A stretch of 64,000 nt of DNA from Micrasema longulum (GCA_022494885.1 JAGVSM010002432.1:1-64000), one strand, 5' to 3'. Numbered from the stretch's first letter, positions 10,836 through 21,189 are shown. The notes: a model not told the origin generated them from the letters alone. Numbers and translations: made by a program.

Positions 10836-11323
10836 GTTTAACACGTTTAACCACAAAGTTAACCGTTCAAATAAATACAAAGCACATATTTATAAAAAAA
10901 TATTATGTTCTTAGGAAACTTTTTCCTTATTTTTAAGTATCAAAGTATTATACTGTACCAAATTAGTGGAAAGATGGCCAAGTATGTCATGTCAGCTTTT
11001 ATAAATTTTATAGGAGGACATTTTTAAAGTTCAATGGGCTCTGAAAAATGAAAATTTTAGTTTACAAGCCTAATTAATTAAGAAAAATTTTCAGCGTTTT
11101 GTATAAATCGACGCAATTTAAAAATGTGCCAGTCGATTCATTAAACATTTACTTCTTCCGGATTTTATTCACCATAGCGTGTTTATGCTGAAAATTTGTC
11201 TTTTTTTTCCAGACTTCCATGACACATCTTATTTAGCCACCCAGAACAAAGATGGCCTAACAAGATATGTTTGACATACCCTTTTTAGCCATATTTCAAC
11301 AGACATGATATGTCATTTTTTGA

Positions 11324-11660
11324 AATAGAGTAATGGTTGACGAAACAAGATATATATATATATATATATATATTAAAGGAATAACCCGCTAAGCCTCTAT
11401 TTTGAGGTTTGTCAGCAGGTGGGATAGCGGAAATATGGACGGAGGTAATGAAAAATACACCATAGCACCCAGACCAATTGAGAAAATGATCTTTCTTGGA
11501 TTTTTTTCTTGCAATTGACAGGAATCGAACCCGCGACGCCAGTTTCACAGTGGCCGTCGAACCAACTGCGCCACGGCGCCTGTCATATCATATTTTGCCA
11601 TTTTAAACAAGATGTGTTTGACATATCATAAATTGTCAACCATTACTCCATTTCTAAAGA
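11324..11660. repeat. Inverted repeat flanking the S4 SINE
   Basis: GAAATAGAGTAATGGTTGAC (11325-11344) and GTCAACCATTACTCCATTTC (11636-11655) are inverted copies with one mismatch. They bracket the SINE at 11.35-11.58 kb. Related CAAGATATGTTTGACATA motifs lie on both sides (11.26 and 11.61 kb). This looks like an older hairpin element that received the SINE in its loop. Confidence 0.5.
11349..11582 (-). mobile_element. S4 SINE, tRNA-derived
   Basis: The minus-strand head reads GGCGCAGTTGGTTCGACGG (A-box region), then GCGGGTTCGATTCCTG with a consensus B box. The body includes CCTGCTGACAAACCTC, and the 3' end is a (TA)n run of about 24 bp (11350-11373). The head could be mistaken for a tRNA gene, but its body and tail are those of a SINE. 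Confidence 0.75.
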
Positions 11661-11939
11661 TGCTATGCCTCGTATGTTGTCATGGCATGTTTGTTGTTAA
11701 GTGACACATCTCAATTTGCCATCTTTGGAAATAGAAAAACAGGCATATTATAATTTGACACGGCTAATATTATCTAATCCTATTAACGATAACATCCCAT
11801 ATTTTCCCATCGTCGATATTGTCGAGACGAATCCGGTGATATGTATCACTCAATATGCCTAAAAAAGCGACATATCTTTCTAAGTTGTCTTTCTAGTGAA
11901 ATATAGTAGGTAGTTTCATAGTTTGCGTGATACAAATTC

Positions 11940-12050
11940 AGATCTAGATCTAGACTATAGACTATAGACTATAGACAATAACAAGTAAACGGATGCACGC
12001 GTTCCTCTAGTGGTGAGTGCTGAGTGCTGAGTGGTGATCTAGTTTCGTAA
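11940..12050 (+). repeat. Short tandem repeats
   Basis: About four units of a 7-bp ACTATAG repeat (11950-11977) follow AGATCTAGATCTAGA. A GTGCTGAGTGCTGAGTGG run lies at 12017-12034. No gene signal was seen around them. Confidence 0.7.
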
Positions 12051-12502
12051 GTTGACATATTTTGATTATTTTATCACCTTAATAGCAAACACCGACTTAG
12101 TAACAACTCGACTGCTACCGTGTCACAGCTTCCCCACATGTCAAGTGGGCTGATAACATCAAATAAATAACACAGTAATTAAACGCAGTCTTTTTAAAAA
12201 ACAATTTCACGTGTTTTGGCTTGCGGGAGAGCTAAGTAGCAATGAAAGTTTAAATAATAAACAAATATTACAATTTATTCTGGTAAGTAATGCCATTAAT
12301 GTGTAATGCCCCGCTCGTGTCACGACCCGAGGCTAATTTTGTATCTAACTAGTTTAACACGAGATAAAAGCGTGTGCGGCGGCACAGCGCACTTACGCTA
12401 TTTTTAGAAACGAGGAAACATTACCAGCGGATCGATTGATAAATTGGGATCGAATGACGTTCGTAATATGAGTTAGAAATCAAAGCATAAATATGTTTTT
12501 AC

Positions 12503-12590
12503 ACTACAATATTTCATAATCTCTGGAGCGTAAGACTGATCATCTTACCGTCAAGTAACAAAAATGATCAAGGTACGCTGCGGTTAATGT
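12503..12590 (+). repeat. S1 SINE fragment
   Basis: Only the middle of the S1 body is present (GCGTAAGACTGATCATC, GTAACAAAAATGATCAAGG). Both the tRNA head and the (GAT)n tail are missing. It abuts the LINE remnant that starts at about 12.58 kb. Confidence 0.75.
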
Positions 12591-13066
12591 ACCGTGATGT
12601 TAATGCTTTACGAATTATTTATTTATCTCTCTCAGAATCAATTATACGATACGCTATTACTTCCTGGGGGTTATCAAGTGAAACTAATATTAATTTTATT
12701 CAAACTTTGCAAAATTCTATCATCAAATCGCTACTACATAAATATGTATACCGCCTGTATAAATCTGTAAATAAATTATCAGTAAGGGATCTACTTTGGA
12801 GCAACTTAATTTGTCTGCATGCGTCGCACTCCGAGTATAAACACAAATTGGGACATGCTTACAACACCAGGTTTACTAGTATGGGAGGGCTAGCTGTTCC
12901 TATATATTGTAATGAATATGGCAAAGAGACACTGCAATACAGTATACCTAAAATATTTAACATGTTATCAAACAATATTAAAAAGAGAGTTAAATGCAGT
13001 ACTGAGACGTGTGCTGAAATTATGGCTAATGGAAAAAAGATTTTTTGTATTAATAATAGTTTTTAA
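12575..13066 (+). pseudogene. jockey-like LINE C-terminus (family also at 23 kb)
   Basis: A 159-codon open frame contains SESIIRYAITSWGLSSETNI, FIQTLQNSIIKSLLHK, GHAYNTRF and a stop at 13064-13066. The IRY-ITSWGLS block is shared with the minus-strand remnant at 22.8-23.4 kb, so both belong to one family. The catalytic RT domain is absent. The long open C-terminus suggests less decay here than in its relative. Confidence 0.75.
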
Positions 13067-13286
13067 TATGAAATAATGTAATATAATATGGTACAATAAG
13101 AGTATTGTAATGTTTTCCAAATAAAATTTTGATTAATGTAGGTTAAATAAGAAAAATTAAAGCAGTATATATAAACCTGCTGATAAGTTGTATGCTTTAA
13201 ATTCAGCAGTGAAAAAAAAAAGTAGTGACAATTATCAATAGTATAAATGTTTCCGATGTTATTTTTATATTTTAATTTTTTTAATA

Positions 13287-13348
13287 CACCACAACAGACC
13301 GAAGGCCCAATTATAGTAGCGAATTCAGCGCTGAACACGCAGGCTTGT
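13287..13348 (-). repeat. S5-type SINE tail fragment
   Basis: The block CACCACAACAGACCGAAGGC...GAATTCAGCGCTGAACACGC recurs at 63.92-63.98 kb, and in degenerate form at 46.61-46.66 kb beside a tRNA-like head. It is therefore read as the 3' part of SINE family S5. Confidence 0.5.
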
Positions 13349-13369
13349 AAAAAAAACATTTTAATTATA

Positions 13370-13850
13370 GTTCTTAAAATGTAACATGATTATAATGACA
13401 GTTGTCAGAAAAAGTGACGACATAACTTTGTAGTAACGTCAAAGGAGTTATTTATATTGACGCACGAAAAATCATTTGTATCTGGCGTGTTAATTAATTT
13501 TTTTAATACAATGCTTGAAACATAAATCAACATTGATATATAAAATCAGCTTTAAAACTAAAATAAACATAATTATTAACGACGTTCTTACAAGGTTACA
13601 TCATTTTGCAAAAACGTTAGATATGGGACAAATTGATCAAATAAAAAAATAATTCATTTGATGTTGTTCATGAAAAAAGTATAAATGTCTCATTTTTTGG
13701 TGAATAATTGTGTTAAACACACTATAATAGGCTTGTTTTTGCGTTTTTTATATCAATTTTCGGAAACAGAGTTTCATGATTGCATGACATAACTGGTAAA
13801 ATCGATTTGATCAGTGATCAGTAATTTCCCATCACTAATGAAATTAGTTT
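13370..13850. other. AT-rich stretch, nothing recognised
   Basis: No gene or named repeat seen. Confidence 0.35.
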
Positions 13851-13851
13851 G

Positions 13852-13925
13852 ACAGCGGGAATCGAATCCGGAACCTTCCGCACATGAGTCAAGCGTTTTA
13901 ACCACTACACCATTGAGTCCGTGAT
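13852..13925 (-). mobile_element. S3 tRNA-like SINE head
   Basis: The minus strand reads ATGGTGTAGTGGTTAAAACG (A-box region) and GGATTCGATTCCCGC (B box). Upstream on the plus strand there is only AT-rich DNA. It is probably the 5' part of a SINE rather than a tRNA gene, because no acceptor stem can be closed. Confidence 0.6.
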
Positions 13926-14890
13926 TATGTATTTATTGTATTTTCATGTTCATAAAAAAATATAAATCGTATTTAGATTCACAATCAAATATACGCATGC
14001 AGCCCGCATTATAAAAAGCCGAACTCGTAAAAAATACAATTGAGATATTTTAAAATTATTTTTACTACCGCGCATTTCAACATATTTTCTTATTTTTTTC
14101 GTGGCAATATTTAAGTATTTACTGCAATGAATTACGAAGTTTGACGTTTAAATAAGTTATAAGAGGTTTTCTATGCAAGACAAAAAAACATTTTAATACG
14201 AAGAAAACTTCTCTAATTGTTCTGTTTTAGACTTTTTTATACTGAAATATTTATAAAGTAAAAAAAACACCTCAAGGCATTTTAAATATATATTTATTAT
14301 TTAATTAGAAAAATATTAATGTTTTGTTTGACCACCTTTGGCCGTGATCACACTATTTGTCTCAGCGTGGATTTGTAGTGTATTAAAAAAATTCCTTGAA
14401 ATTTATTCATGCCAAACTATTTCTATAAGGTTTTTTAATTCTTGGACCGGTTTCGGAGATTTCTAACATATTTTTTTTCTATTTATGGCCTAAAGATTAT
14501 CAATTGTATTTAAATCTGGCCCGTTTCCTGGCCACGAAAGACTTACGTCCGAATGATTCTTTGAGCTGCGATACCTGAGGAAAAAAAACACCGAAATTAC
14601 TATGAAAAATGTTAAATACAGTTAGGTAATGCATTTTGATGCGTTTTGACGCAGTTTTTAAATATGCACACTCACAAACAAGCCCGATGTCAAGGCTCAG
14701 AATCATCCTGAAAAACTGGATGACCAATAAATTTCTCTCGTTATTTCCTCAATAATGTATTAATGGGAGGGTCCGTATTTTAATGGGAAGTAAAAATTTA
14801 TCTTAAATTTTATTTACAAAGTAAAATTAAGTTTTCTGTATGAAAAACTATTTTTTATAAACATGTTTAAAGATACATTGAATATTTGTA
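13926..14890. other. AT-rich stretch, possible Tc1-type relic at 14.32-14.54 kb
   Basis: Positions 14320-14540 contain CACCTTTGGCCGTGATCACA and ATTTAAATCTGGCCCGTTTC. These resemble minus-strand Tc1-type transposase wording in heavily decayed form, but no catalytic residue can be placed. The rest is AT-rich and unassigned. Confidence 0.3.
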
Positions 14891-14896
14891 CAAATA

Positions 14897-15243
14897 CAGG
14901 GTGTTCATTAAACCCTGTCACATCCAATACCACGATGATCAGTATCACATCAGGCACATCAAAATATTTTTTTAGAAATAATAAATTTTTAAAAAAAACT
15001 AAAAAAAACAAATGGTTGCTTACTTCTGCAGGGGAGAATCGAGGAGGAAGGGAGGGGAGTCTGATACTGCGCCGCACTTCCCTCACTTCTCCCTTGCAGA
15101 AGTAAGCAACCATTTGTTTTTTTAAATATTTTTTTTTTTTAAATTTTCTTTGTTTTAAATATTTTTTTAAATATGCTAATATGTCTTATTGCCTATACTG
15201 ATCATTGTGATTTCGCATGTGACAGGGTTTAAAGAACACTGTG
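14897..15243. mobile_element. FB1 foldback MITE, copy 1
   Basis: A noncoding element with TA on both sides (14895-14896, 15244-15245). The outer inverted repeats read CAGGGTGTTCATTAAACCCT at the left and the reverse complement of GGGTTTAAAGAACACTGTG at the right. A second inverted pair sits in the centre (AAATGGTTGCTTACTTCTGC / GCAGAAGTAAGCAACCATTT) around a GC-rich tip with GAGG and CTCC runs. The whole 347 bp can fold into one long hairpin. Two related copies lie at 15.86 and 18.21 kb. Confidence 0.8.
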
Positions 15244-15584
15244 TATACATATTTTCGTACATAAATATCGATTGTAGTTTACACTGTCTCGATATGTACA
15301 GATGAAGATAGCGTTCATAACCGCGGCTCAGAGTTGTGATAATATAAAAGATCCGCGTTCACTGTAGTTAATTCGCATAAAATTTGAAAACTTATTGAAA
15401 TGCGCCATAGTGATGCGCGCGCGATAATGATAAGAAAAAAAAATGTTTTTCATGGGTTCGGCTTTTTATGATGCGGGGGGTGTCTTACGTTCGTAACATA
15501 ATTTTATATCAGTTATTTAAGTCCTGGAAATGGAAAGCGAAGAAACAATCAAGCCTTGAATTTTCAGAGTCCATTATCCATCCT

Positions 15585-15720
15585 TCCAGACATCCGGACA
15601 TCCGGACACGGGAGGGCGGGAGTGGCGGTCGCGCACGGCGCTATCACGTGGACAGCACGCGGTACCGCGCACACTACGCTGTACCGTGCCCCCGCGGAAG
15701 GCGTGACCGGCCATGACGCA
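15585..15720. other. GC-rich island, unassigned
   Basis: A sharp local rise in GC includes CATCCGGACATCCGGACA, GGGAGGGCGGGAGTGGCGG and CGCGGTACCGCGCACACTA. Two open frames cross it without any recognised domain. It lies between two FB1 copies and could be a fragment of another element. Confidence 0.4.
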
Positions 15721-15855
15721 AACTATTTATGTTTGTAAATTTATATTATATTTATGTTATATGACAATACATACACTCACTTTGTACTGCCAGTGGTAAG
15801 AACAGGGGTGCCACAAATATATATAAGTCACTAAATGTTATTAAATATTGGTATC

Positions 15856-16211
15856 CAGGTTTTCTTTAAACCCTGTCACATCCGAAACCACGATGATCAG
15901 TATGAGCAAGAAGACATTAAAATTAAAATTGGCACATTAAAATAAATTTTTTGAACGACTAAAATCTTAAAAAATAAAAGATAAATAAAAAACAAATGGT
16001 TACTTACTCCTGTAGGGTAGAAACGAGGAGGGGGAGGGGGAGCCTGATACACTGTCGACCGCACAGCCACGCCCCCCTCATTTCTCCCCTGCAAAAGTAA
16101 GCAACCATTTAAAAAAAAAAAAAAAATTCTTCGTTCTAAATATGCTAATATATCTTCTTGCCCATAGTGATCATCGTGGTTTCAGATGTGACAGGGTTTA
16201 AAGAACAACTG
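15856..16211. mobile_element. FB1 foldback MITE, copy 2
   Basis: The outer inverted repeats are CAGGTTTTCTTTAAACCCTG and its partner GGGTTTAAAGAACAACTG. The central inverted repeat is AAATGGTTACTTACTCCTG / CAAAAGTAAGCAACCATTT, with a GC-rich tip containing GGGGGAGGGGGAG. A TA follows at 16212. The left TA seems mutated to TC. The flanks join into the hammerhead repeat known from 48.4 kb, which confirms the boundaries. Confidence 0.8.
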
Positions 16212-16245
16212 TATAACCACTAATTTTTTTATTTTTTTTAATAAA

Positions 16246-16423
16246 AAAGAAATATTAGCGTTCGTATGATTTACCGAAATATTTCAATTTTGGTGGCCAT
16301 TTTCAACGAGTTGTAAATAACTCACTATTAGAAAATGGAAATCAAGTTGGGTAGAGTGGAGATCGAACCTCGGACCTCTGATCCGTGAGTCCGCAACACT
16401 AGCCACGAGACCACAATCCGATT
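16246..16423 (-). mobile_element. S2 SINE, nearly full-length
   Basis: The tRNA-like head (GGATTGTGGTCTCGTGGCTA, B-box-like GAGGTTCGATCTCC) and the body TGAGTTATTTACAACTCGTT match the 8.0 kb copy. It sits between CCACTA and CTTACTGAC of the hammerhead repeat. The target-site duplication is short or eroded. Confidence 0.8.
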
Positions 16424-16438
16424 CTTACTGACTTTTCT

Positions 16439-16467
16439 ATGTCTACCGGTTTAAAGACTCGTCAGTA
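16439..16467 (-). ncRNA. Degenerate hammerhead ribozyme motif
   Basis: The minus strand keeps CTGACGA and the stem III/cleavage part AAACCGGTAGACAT. Stem II has collapsed to a few bases (GTCTTT) and the G of the GAAA box is lost. Predicted inactive relic of the motif at 48.45 kb. Confidence 0.5.
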
Positions 16468-16789
16468 CACTAATTAAACCAACATGCAAAACCCACGATA
16501 CACCTTCATGATAGTTATTCCGTTGTAAGTGGTTATATACAAATATTTAATAACATTTAGTAAAATGTTTGACCGCACAGTTAATGCTTTAAATATTAAT
16601 AATACATAAAAGTTATTTTATGTTAATTAAAAAGTACGACACAACAACGTTGTCGAAACATCCTCAAGCCACCTACTACGATCTTGATGTTTTAATCCAT
16701 CCAGACATAAAGTTTCTCAAAGAAGAAAAATAAACATACAAAAAAAAAATATTTAAGCCAAAACGAATGTAAAGACGAGCGTTTAGAGC

Positions 16790-17300
16790 ATAATCTTATG
16801 TTCGTAGTTTACTAGAATTTTCTTCACCTGTCTGGTCTCCTTATTATAAAATTCATTCCTGCAAAATTGAAAGAATTCAAAAAATGTTTATAAAAAATTT
16901 AAACCGTAGATTACATCTCAATTTTCCAGATTATCGCCAAGCGTGCGTTTTTCATAATATCCAAACTCTCGCTGATAGACGAACCACAGCTGATATAGTG
17001 TTCACTCACCAACATAATATCTGATAAAATAGATTCCCCCGAATTGGTTAACCGCATTCATCTCAAGGTACCACAGAGACAAACGCGTTATACACAACTT
17101 TTCCACATACCTAAATGTAGAACAAATTCGTCAAAAAACGCTACGATTAACCGTATTATGGATACGTATAACAGGAAATTTAACGAAATAGATATATTTA
17201 CCAAAAATATTAAATTTATCAAAACTGCCATAGGTAATAAATTGTCTTTGTCCGCATCCTCCTCTCCGTTGCTCTCTATCCCTGAACATATATAAGTTTT
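16790..17300 (+). pseudogene. jockey-like LINE C-terminus with 3' region
   Basis: The frame from 16.80 kb reads SLLEFSSPVWSPYYKIH, KIERIQKMFIKNLNRRLHL and LADRRTADIVFTHQHNI, then a stop. A second frame (17044-17295) continues with LKVPQRQTRYTQLFHIPK and YNRKFNEIDIF. The LEYSSPVWSPYY...IE-IQ...LADRR order is typical of jockey-type C-termini. One frameshift or stop separates the halves. The AT-rich region to about 18.05 kb, ending in an (AAAT)n run, is probably its 3' untranslated part. Confidence 0.8.
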
Positions 17301-18204
17301 ATAGTGAGAAGATCTTTTAATATAATTATGTATCCCTGTACTGCGGGCCAACTGTTTGTGACACCTGATTTTTATAATCCGAATCATTTCTATTAAACTT
17401 ATATGTTATTCTTATTTATATATTATGTAGGTGCATACCATTTGTGTGTTCGTTTTGGATCAACGTTCGCGTATTGTCAATCCTTATTTTATTGTTGTCG
17501 TTATTTCGTATTTACTGCATTTTGTGATTACCTACTGTATTGTATAGGACTCGTCCCACATTATTCATTCGATGTGTATCAGTTAAATTTAAAAAATAAA
17601 ATGCTTTTTTTTTCTTCAGAATACGGTTTTGAAATTTAACATACTTAAAAAAAAAAAAAAAACAATTTATATCATTTCGTCATTTGAATTTTAACAAAAA
17701 GGTTTCTAACTTTTTACTAAGCTCTTTATTGTACCATTTTTAATACAATTTACAAGTTTTAAGCAAATATATTATTTTCATACTTACGCACCCATACAAA
17801 CGCACCCTCTCCCTCTTTCATTCCCACACGCATATGTATCCTCTCCCTCATTCATTCACGCATACACACATTCACATACACATGAATACAAACGTCACAC
17901 AAATAAAATTACTAAACTTCTTTCTTATATATTATGTGTCATTATATTTACAGTGGATTTTTGTAATTGGCTTTAGTATTGTTAAGATTTTTCTAATTAT
18001 TTTGTTTATGTAATAGCTGTAAAAATCCCAAATAAAATGAAATAAATAAATAAATAATGTTATAATTGCAAATCGGTAATTATGCTTAAAATCAGTCATA
18101 TTTTGATACTTTTATCTGTTATTATTTTAACAAAACACAGAGAATTCCCAATCAATCGAAAGTGCACAAAAACTTTGTCTATCGGAAAAATAATAAAATG
18201 TATA

Positions 18205-18577
18205 CAGGTGTTCTTTAAACCACGTCACATTCAAAACTAGAATGATCAGTATGGGCAAGACGACATATTAGCACATTAAAAAAATATTTAGAACGAAGAA
18301 AATTAAAAAAATAAATATATTCGGAAAAAAAAACGGTTTCTTACTTCTGTAGGGGGAAGAAGCAAGGGGGGTGCGGCCGCGCTGTTGACTGTGTATCAGA
18401 CTTCCCTCTCCCCCACCTCGTTTCTCCCCTGCAGAAGAAAGCAACCAATTTTTAAAAAAATATTTCGTTTTTGTAAATTTTATTCCTTCTAAAAATTTAT
18501 TTAAATGTGTCAATATGTCTTCTTCCTCAAACTGAACATCGTGGTTTCGGATGTGACAGGGTTTAAAGAACATCCTG
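18205..18577. mobile_element. FB1 foldback MITE, copy 3
   Basis: Bounded by TA at 18203-18204 and 18578-18579. The outer inverted repeats are CAGGTGTTCTTTAAACCACG and its partner GACAGGGTTTAAAGAACATC. The central pair is GGTTTCTTACTTCTGTAG / CTGCAGAAGAAAGCAACC around a GC-rich tip with GCGGCCGC. The arms are more diverged than in copy 1. Confidence 0.8.
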
Positions 18578-18599
18578 TATAAAGTAATACAACATATTT

Positions 18600-19560
18600 T
18601 AAACAACTTGATATTCTTTTATTTCCTTTTAATTTCCTGTTGTAATTAATTTTGTGTTTTCTTTTATCGTTTTTATTACATTTTATTATCTAAGTATTTT
18701 AATTTGTTATATTATTGTATTAATAATAAATTTCAAAGAAATATAATGTAAAACAACAATAATAATACTTTAATAAAATAAATAAGTATGAAATACTAAA
18801 CTAAACAGGTCTATTTAATTTTAAACAAAAACAAAGATTTTTTGGCCAATAAATTTAGTATTAATTTTGTATGTAAAAATATGACAAAATCGACTAGTTT
18901 CGGCAACTTGACGTTGCCCTCTTGATTTATATTTTCATTTATATCTCTAAAATATAATAATGAACCACAAAATTAGTGCTACAAATATCAAATATATTTA
19001 GTTTAGTTCTTCATACTAAACGTGCTAAGGACACGTTACCGCAACTTCATTCTCAAACCAAGAATGAACGCTGCGCTTATAGTATGTTTTATGTAGTACA
19101 TCAATATAGTTCTATGATCGTTTTCTTCTAATATTGTAAATTGTGATAACCCTGTTTTCATACAACTACTACAAAAATGTCTTCTCGTTAGATACGTAAT
19201 GAATCACTCTGCGGTCTAGTGATAGGTCCGGTCCATTTCAGATTAAAGTAAAAATTCACACGGCACGATAAAGTAACATTAGGTGGGTTGATAGTTGATA
19301 TTCTTGTACTATAATTATTTTTTTATTATTTTTATGTATTGTCGCATAAATCTACATAGAATACAAGACTTGATATCTCTCATATTGTTAAAAATAATGA
19401 AGTTGTATTTTGCTTTAACATTCCTAAATTATATTATTATTTTTATTACAGTATACTAAATGTTAATTTCTCGTTTTTTTAAATACTTGTATTTTAAAAT
19501 ATCTCATATTTTGCATTGATATATATGTATAGATACGTCACTGAGATCCGAATTGTGTTC
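18600..19560. other. AT-rich stretch with one hammerhead relic
   Basis: Apart from the motif at 18.89 kb no feature was recognised. AATTCACACGGCACGATAAA (19250-19269) is nearly the inverse of a sequence at 20.80-20.82 kb; the two flank the LINE block in between. Confidence 0.35.
18887..18928 (-). ncRNA. Hammerhead-like relic with deleted core
   Basis: On the minus strand a possible stem I (AAATC / GATTT) closes the motif. Stem II is a perfect GGCAAC / GTTGCC. GAAAC-TA-GTC gives stem III and the cleavage triplet. Where CTGANGA is expected only AAGA remains, consistent with loss of CTG. The stems persist but catalysis is not expected. Confidence 0.45.
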
Positions 19561-19587
19561 CATTCGACATAGGTTCCGGAGCTTATC

Positions 19588-20445
19588 TTGTATTTGGATT
19601 TTTTTTATCGTAAACCAGGGGAGAGAAATGGGCTTGTTAATTTAATTAATGGATGCATGGAGAAAATAGAAAACTGGATGGCTGAAAATAGACTAACATT
19701 AAACCATCTAAAACGGAATATGGGTGGCTTCAGCCAGACGACAGAATTTGATTCAAGATACGGCCCTACCCGATGTAAGGAGTACCGCTTTACCCACCGT
19801 TAAACTACTGGGAGTCTTCCTTCATTCTGACCTTTCTCTTAACGCTCAAATTAGTAGAACGATAAGTTCACGCTTTTGTCAGATAAGACAGATTAAATGC
19901 ATACGCAAAAAATTGCCGGTTGATGCCGCCCGTCAATTAATAAATGCGTTTGTAGTGTCTAGAGTCGATTATTGTAATGGTATCTACGCAGGTATATCAA
20001 TGAATAAAATGACTCGTCTATAGTCTGTTTTGAATGCCGCAGCGAAACTTATTTTTGGAATTTCTAAGTTCTGTCATATTACTCCACTACTTCGGTAATT
20101 ACACTGGCTACGTTTTCCACAGAGGGTGGAATACAAACTTTGTTGGCTTATGTATACCTAAGTCACTGCACAACTCTGCCCCAGAATATATAAGGGAACT
20201 TTGCATTCCAGATGAACTAGTTGACATACGTTTTACGCATAGATCAGCTACATCTACAAGTTATTATACCTCTACGCAAACAGCGCACTAAATTCGGCGA
20301 ACGCGATTTTGCGGTCGCAGGCCCTACGCCATGGAATGCTCTCCCAGCAGAGGTGCGAGGCTGTGAGAGTGAAGTATTGTTTCAGGAAAAACTCAAAACC
20401 CGCTTGTTCTCTTTTTTGTTTATTATCACGTGTAAAAATATTTAA
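19588..20445 (+). pseudogene. L2/CR1-like LINE, reverse transcriptase C-terminus (copy 2)
   Basis: A longer relative of the 0.2 kb copy. Residues NLINGCMEKIENWMAENRL (19.63 kb) are the post-YADD region. LLGVFLHSDLSLNAQIS follows in a second frame. Then come SRVDYCNGIYAG and, in a third frame, AVAGPTPWNALPAEVRGC, ending at 20443. Several frameshifts and an in-frame stop make it inactive. Its 3' end differs from copy 1: instead of the GCGCC stem-loop it continues into the T1 tail. An HP-free, AT-rich flank precedes it. Confidence 0.85.
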
Positions 20446-20535
20446 AAAAAAGTATATTGTTAAGTGTCCTCGGTACGGGTAACCCCAGTGAGGTCATATT
20501 ATTTATTGTTAATCTTTGTTTATAATCGAAAAAAT
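20425..20535 (+). repeat. T1 LINE 3' tail
   Basis: The block AAAAATATTTAAAAAAAAGT followed by GTGTCCTCGGTACGGGTAAC and CCCAGTGAGG matches the 3' ends at 30.3 and 42.0 kb. CACGGGT/ACCC...GTG can pair as a small hairpin. It joins directly to the L2/CR1-like frame here. Confidence 0.7.
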
Positions 20536-20554
20536 ATATATATGAAGCGAGAAT

Positions 20555-20780
20555 GAACGGTAACGTGGGACGAGGATGAGCAAGGAAGACGTGGCATGAT
20601 CACATTAACCAAAATCTTAAGTCTGGTCATGTCAAAACCAGGCAGATCCGAAGGGCATGTATTACAAGATGTATGAATGTGGAAGAAGCTAGAAATGTAT
20701 GCCAGGATAGACGTGCTTGGCGGTCCATTCTCTCTGCCTACCCCTACGGGGAAATAGCGTGATGGTAGTAGTAGTAGTAA
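20555..20780 (+). pseudogene. RTE-like LINE, C-terminal end with (TAG)n tail
   Basis: The frame reads ARKTWHDHINQNLKSGHVK, RRACITRCMNVEEARNVC and DRRAWRSILSAYPYGEIA, then stop. It closely matches the 8.3 kb copy. The 3' end is (TAG)n at 20.765-20.780 kb, typical of an RTE simple-repeat tail. It is strongly 5'-truncated (about 220 bp). Confidence 0.85.
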
Positions 20781-21189
20781 TTAATGTCAATCCACTTTAA
20801 TTTTACCGTGCCGTGTGGATTTGGTTGGAACGTGTTAAGTGGGCCAAAGAGCTAATATAAATATTTAATATGGTATACATGACAGCATGACATTGTATTT
20901 TTTGCACTAATTTACAACTACCAGTCTCGTAACTTGACGTAAAGTTTATTAAAATAGCGAGGGATTTTGTACGTCAAGGACGAGTGTAATTTTCCACGAG
21001 GAGACGGAAATCTGTTCACCCATTTTCTTATAGTTTATTATATAATATAGATATTATTATTTGTTATATTTACACATGACAAGGTCCCATACTCTATTAT
21101 CAGAATAGGGAAATATAACATACTACGAATACCGATAAAAATATATTTATTTATGTATAATTTTACATTGTTTGTATTTTTTATTTAAT

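Larger units (their letters stand above)
15820..16565 (-). repeat. Hammerhead-type repeat interrupted by FB1 and S2
   Basis: The uninterrupted sequence at 48.39-48.55 kb allows this locus to be read. AAATGTTATTAAATATTGGTA (to 15.85 kb) continues at 16212 (TATAACCACT) after the FB1. It continues again at about 16427 (CTGACTTTTCTATGTCTACC) after the S2 SINE. The part after 16470 (TAATTAAACCAACATGCAAA) also matches. Positions 16.51-16.57 kb hold an inverted copy of the left end. Penelope-like elements are known to carry hammerheads in such terminal repeats; no RT or GIY-YIG domain was seen here. Confidence 0.65.

Noticed and set aside
11520..11582. Possible functional tRNA gene (minus strand) with A and B boxes
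   Set aside because: A SINE body and (TA)n tail follow directly, and no acceptor stem closes. It is the S4 head. The same reasoning applies to the tRNA-like heads at 6.8, 8.1, 13.9, 45.8, 46.7, 48.35 and 51.7 kb.
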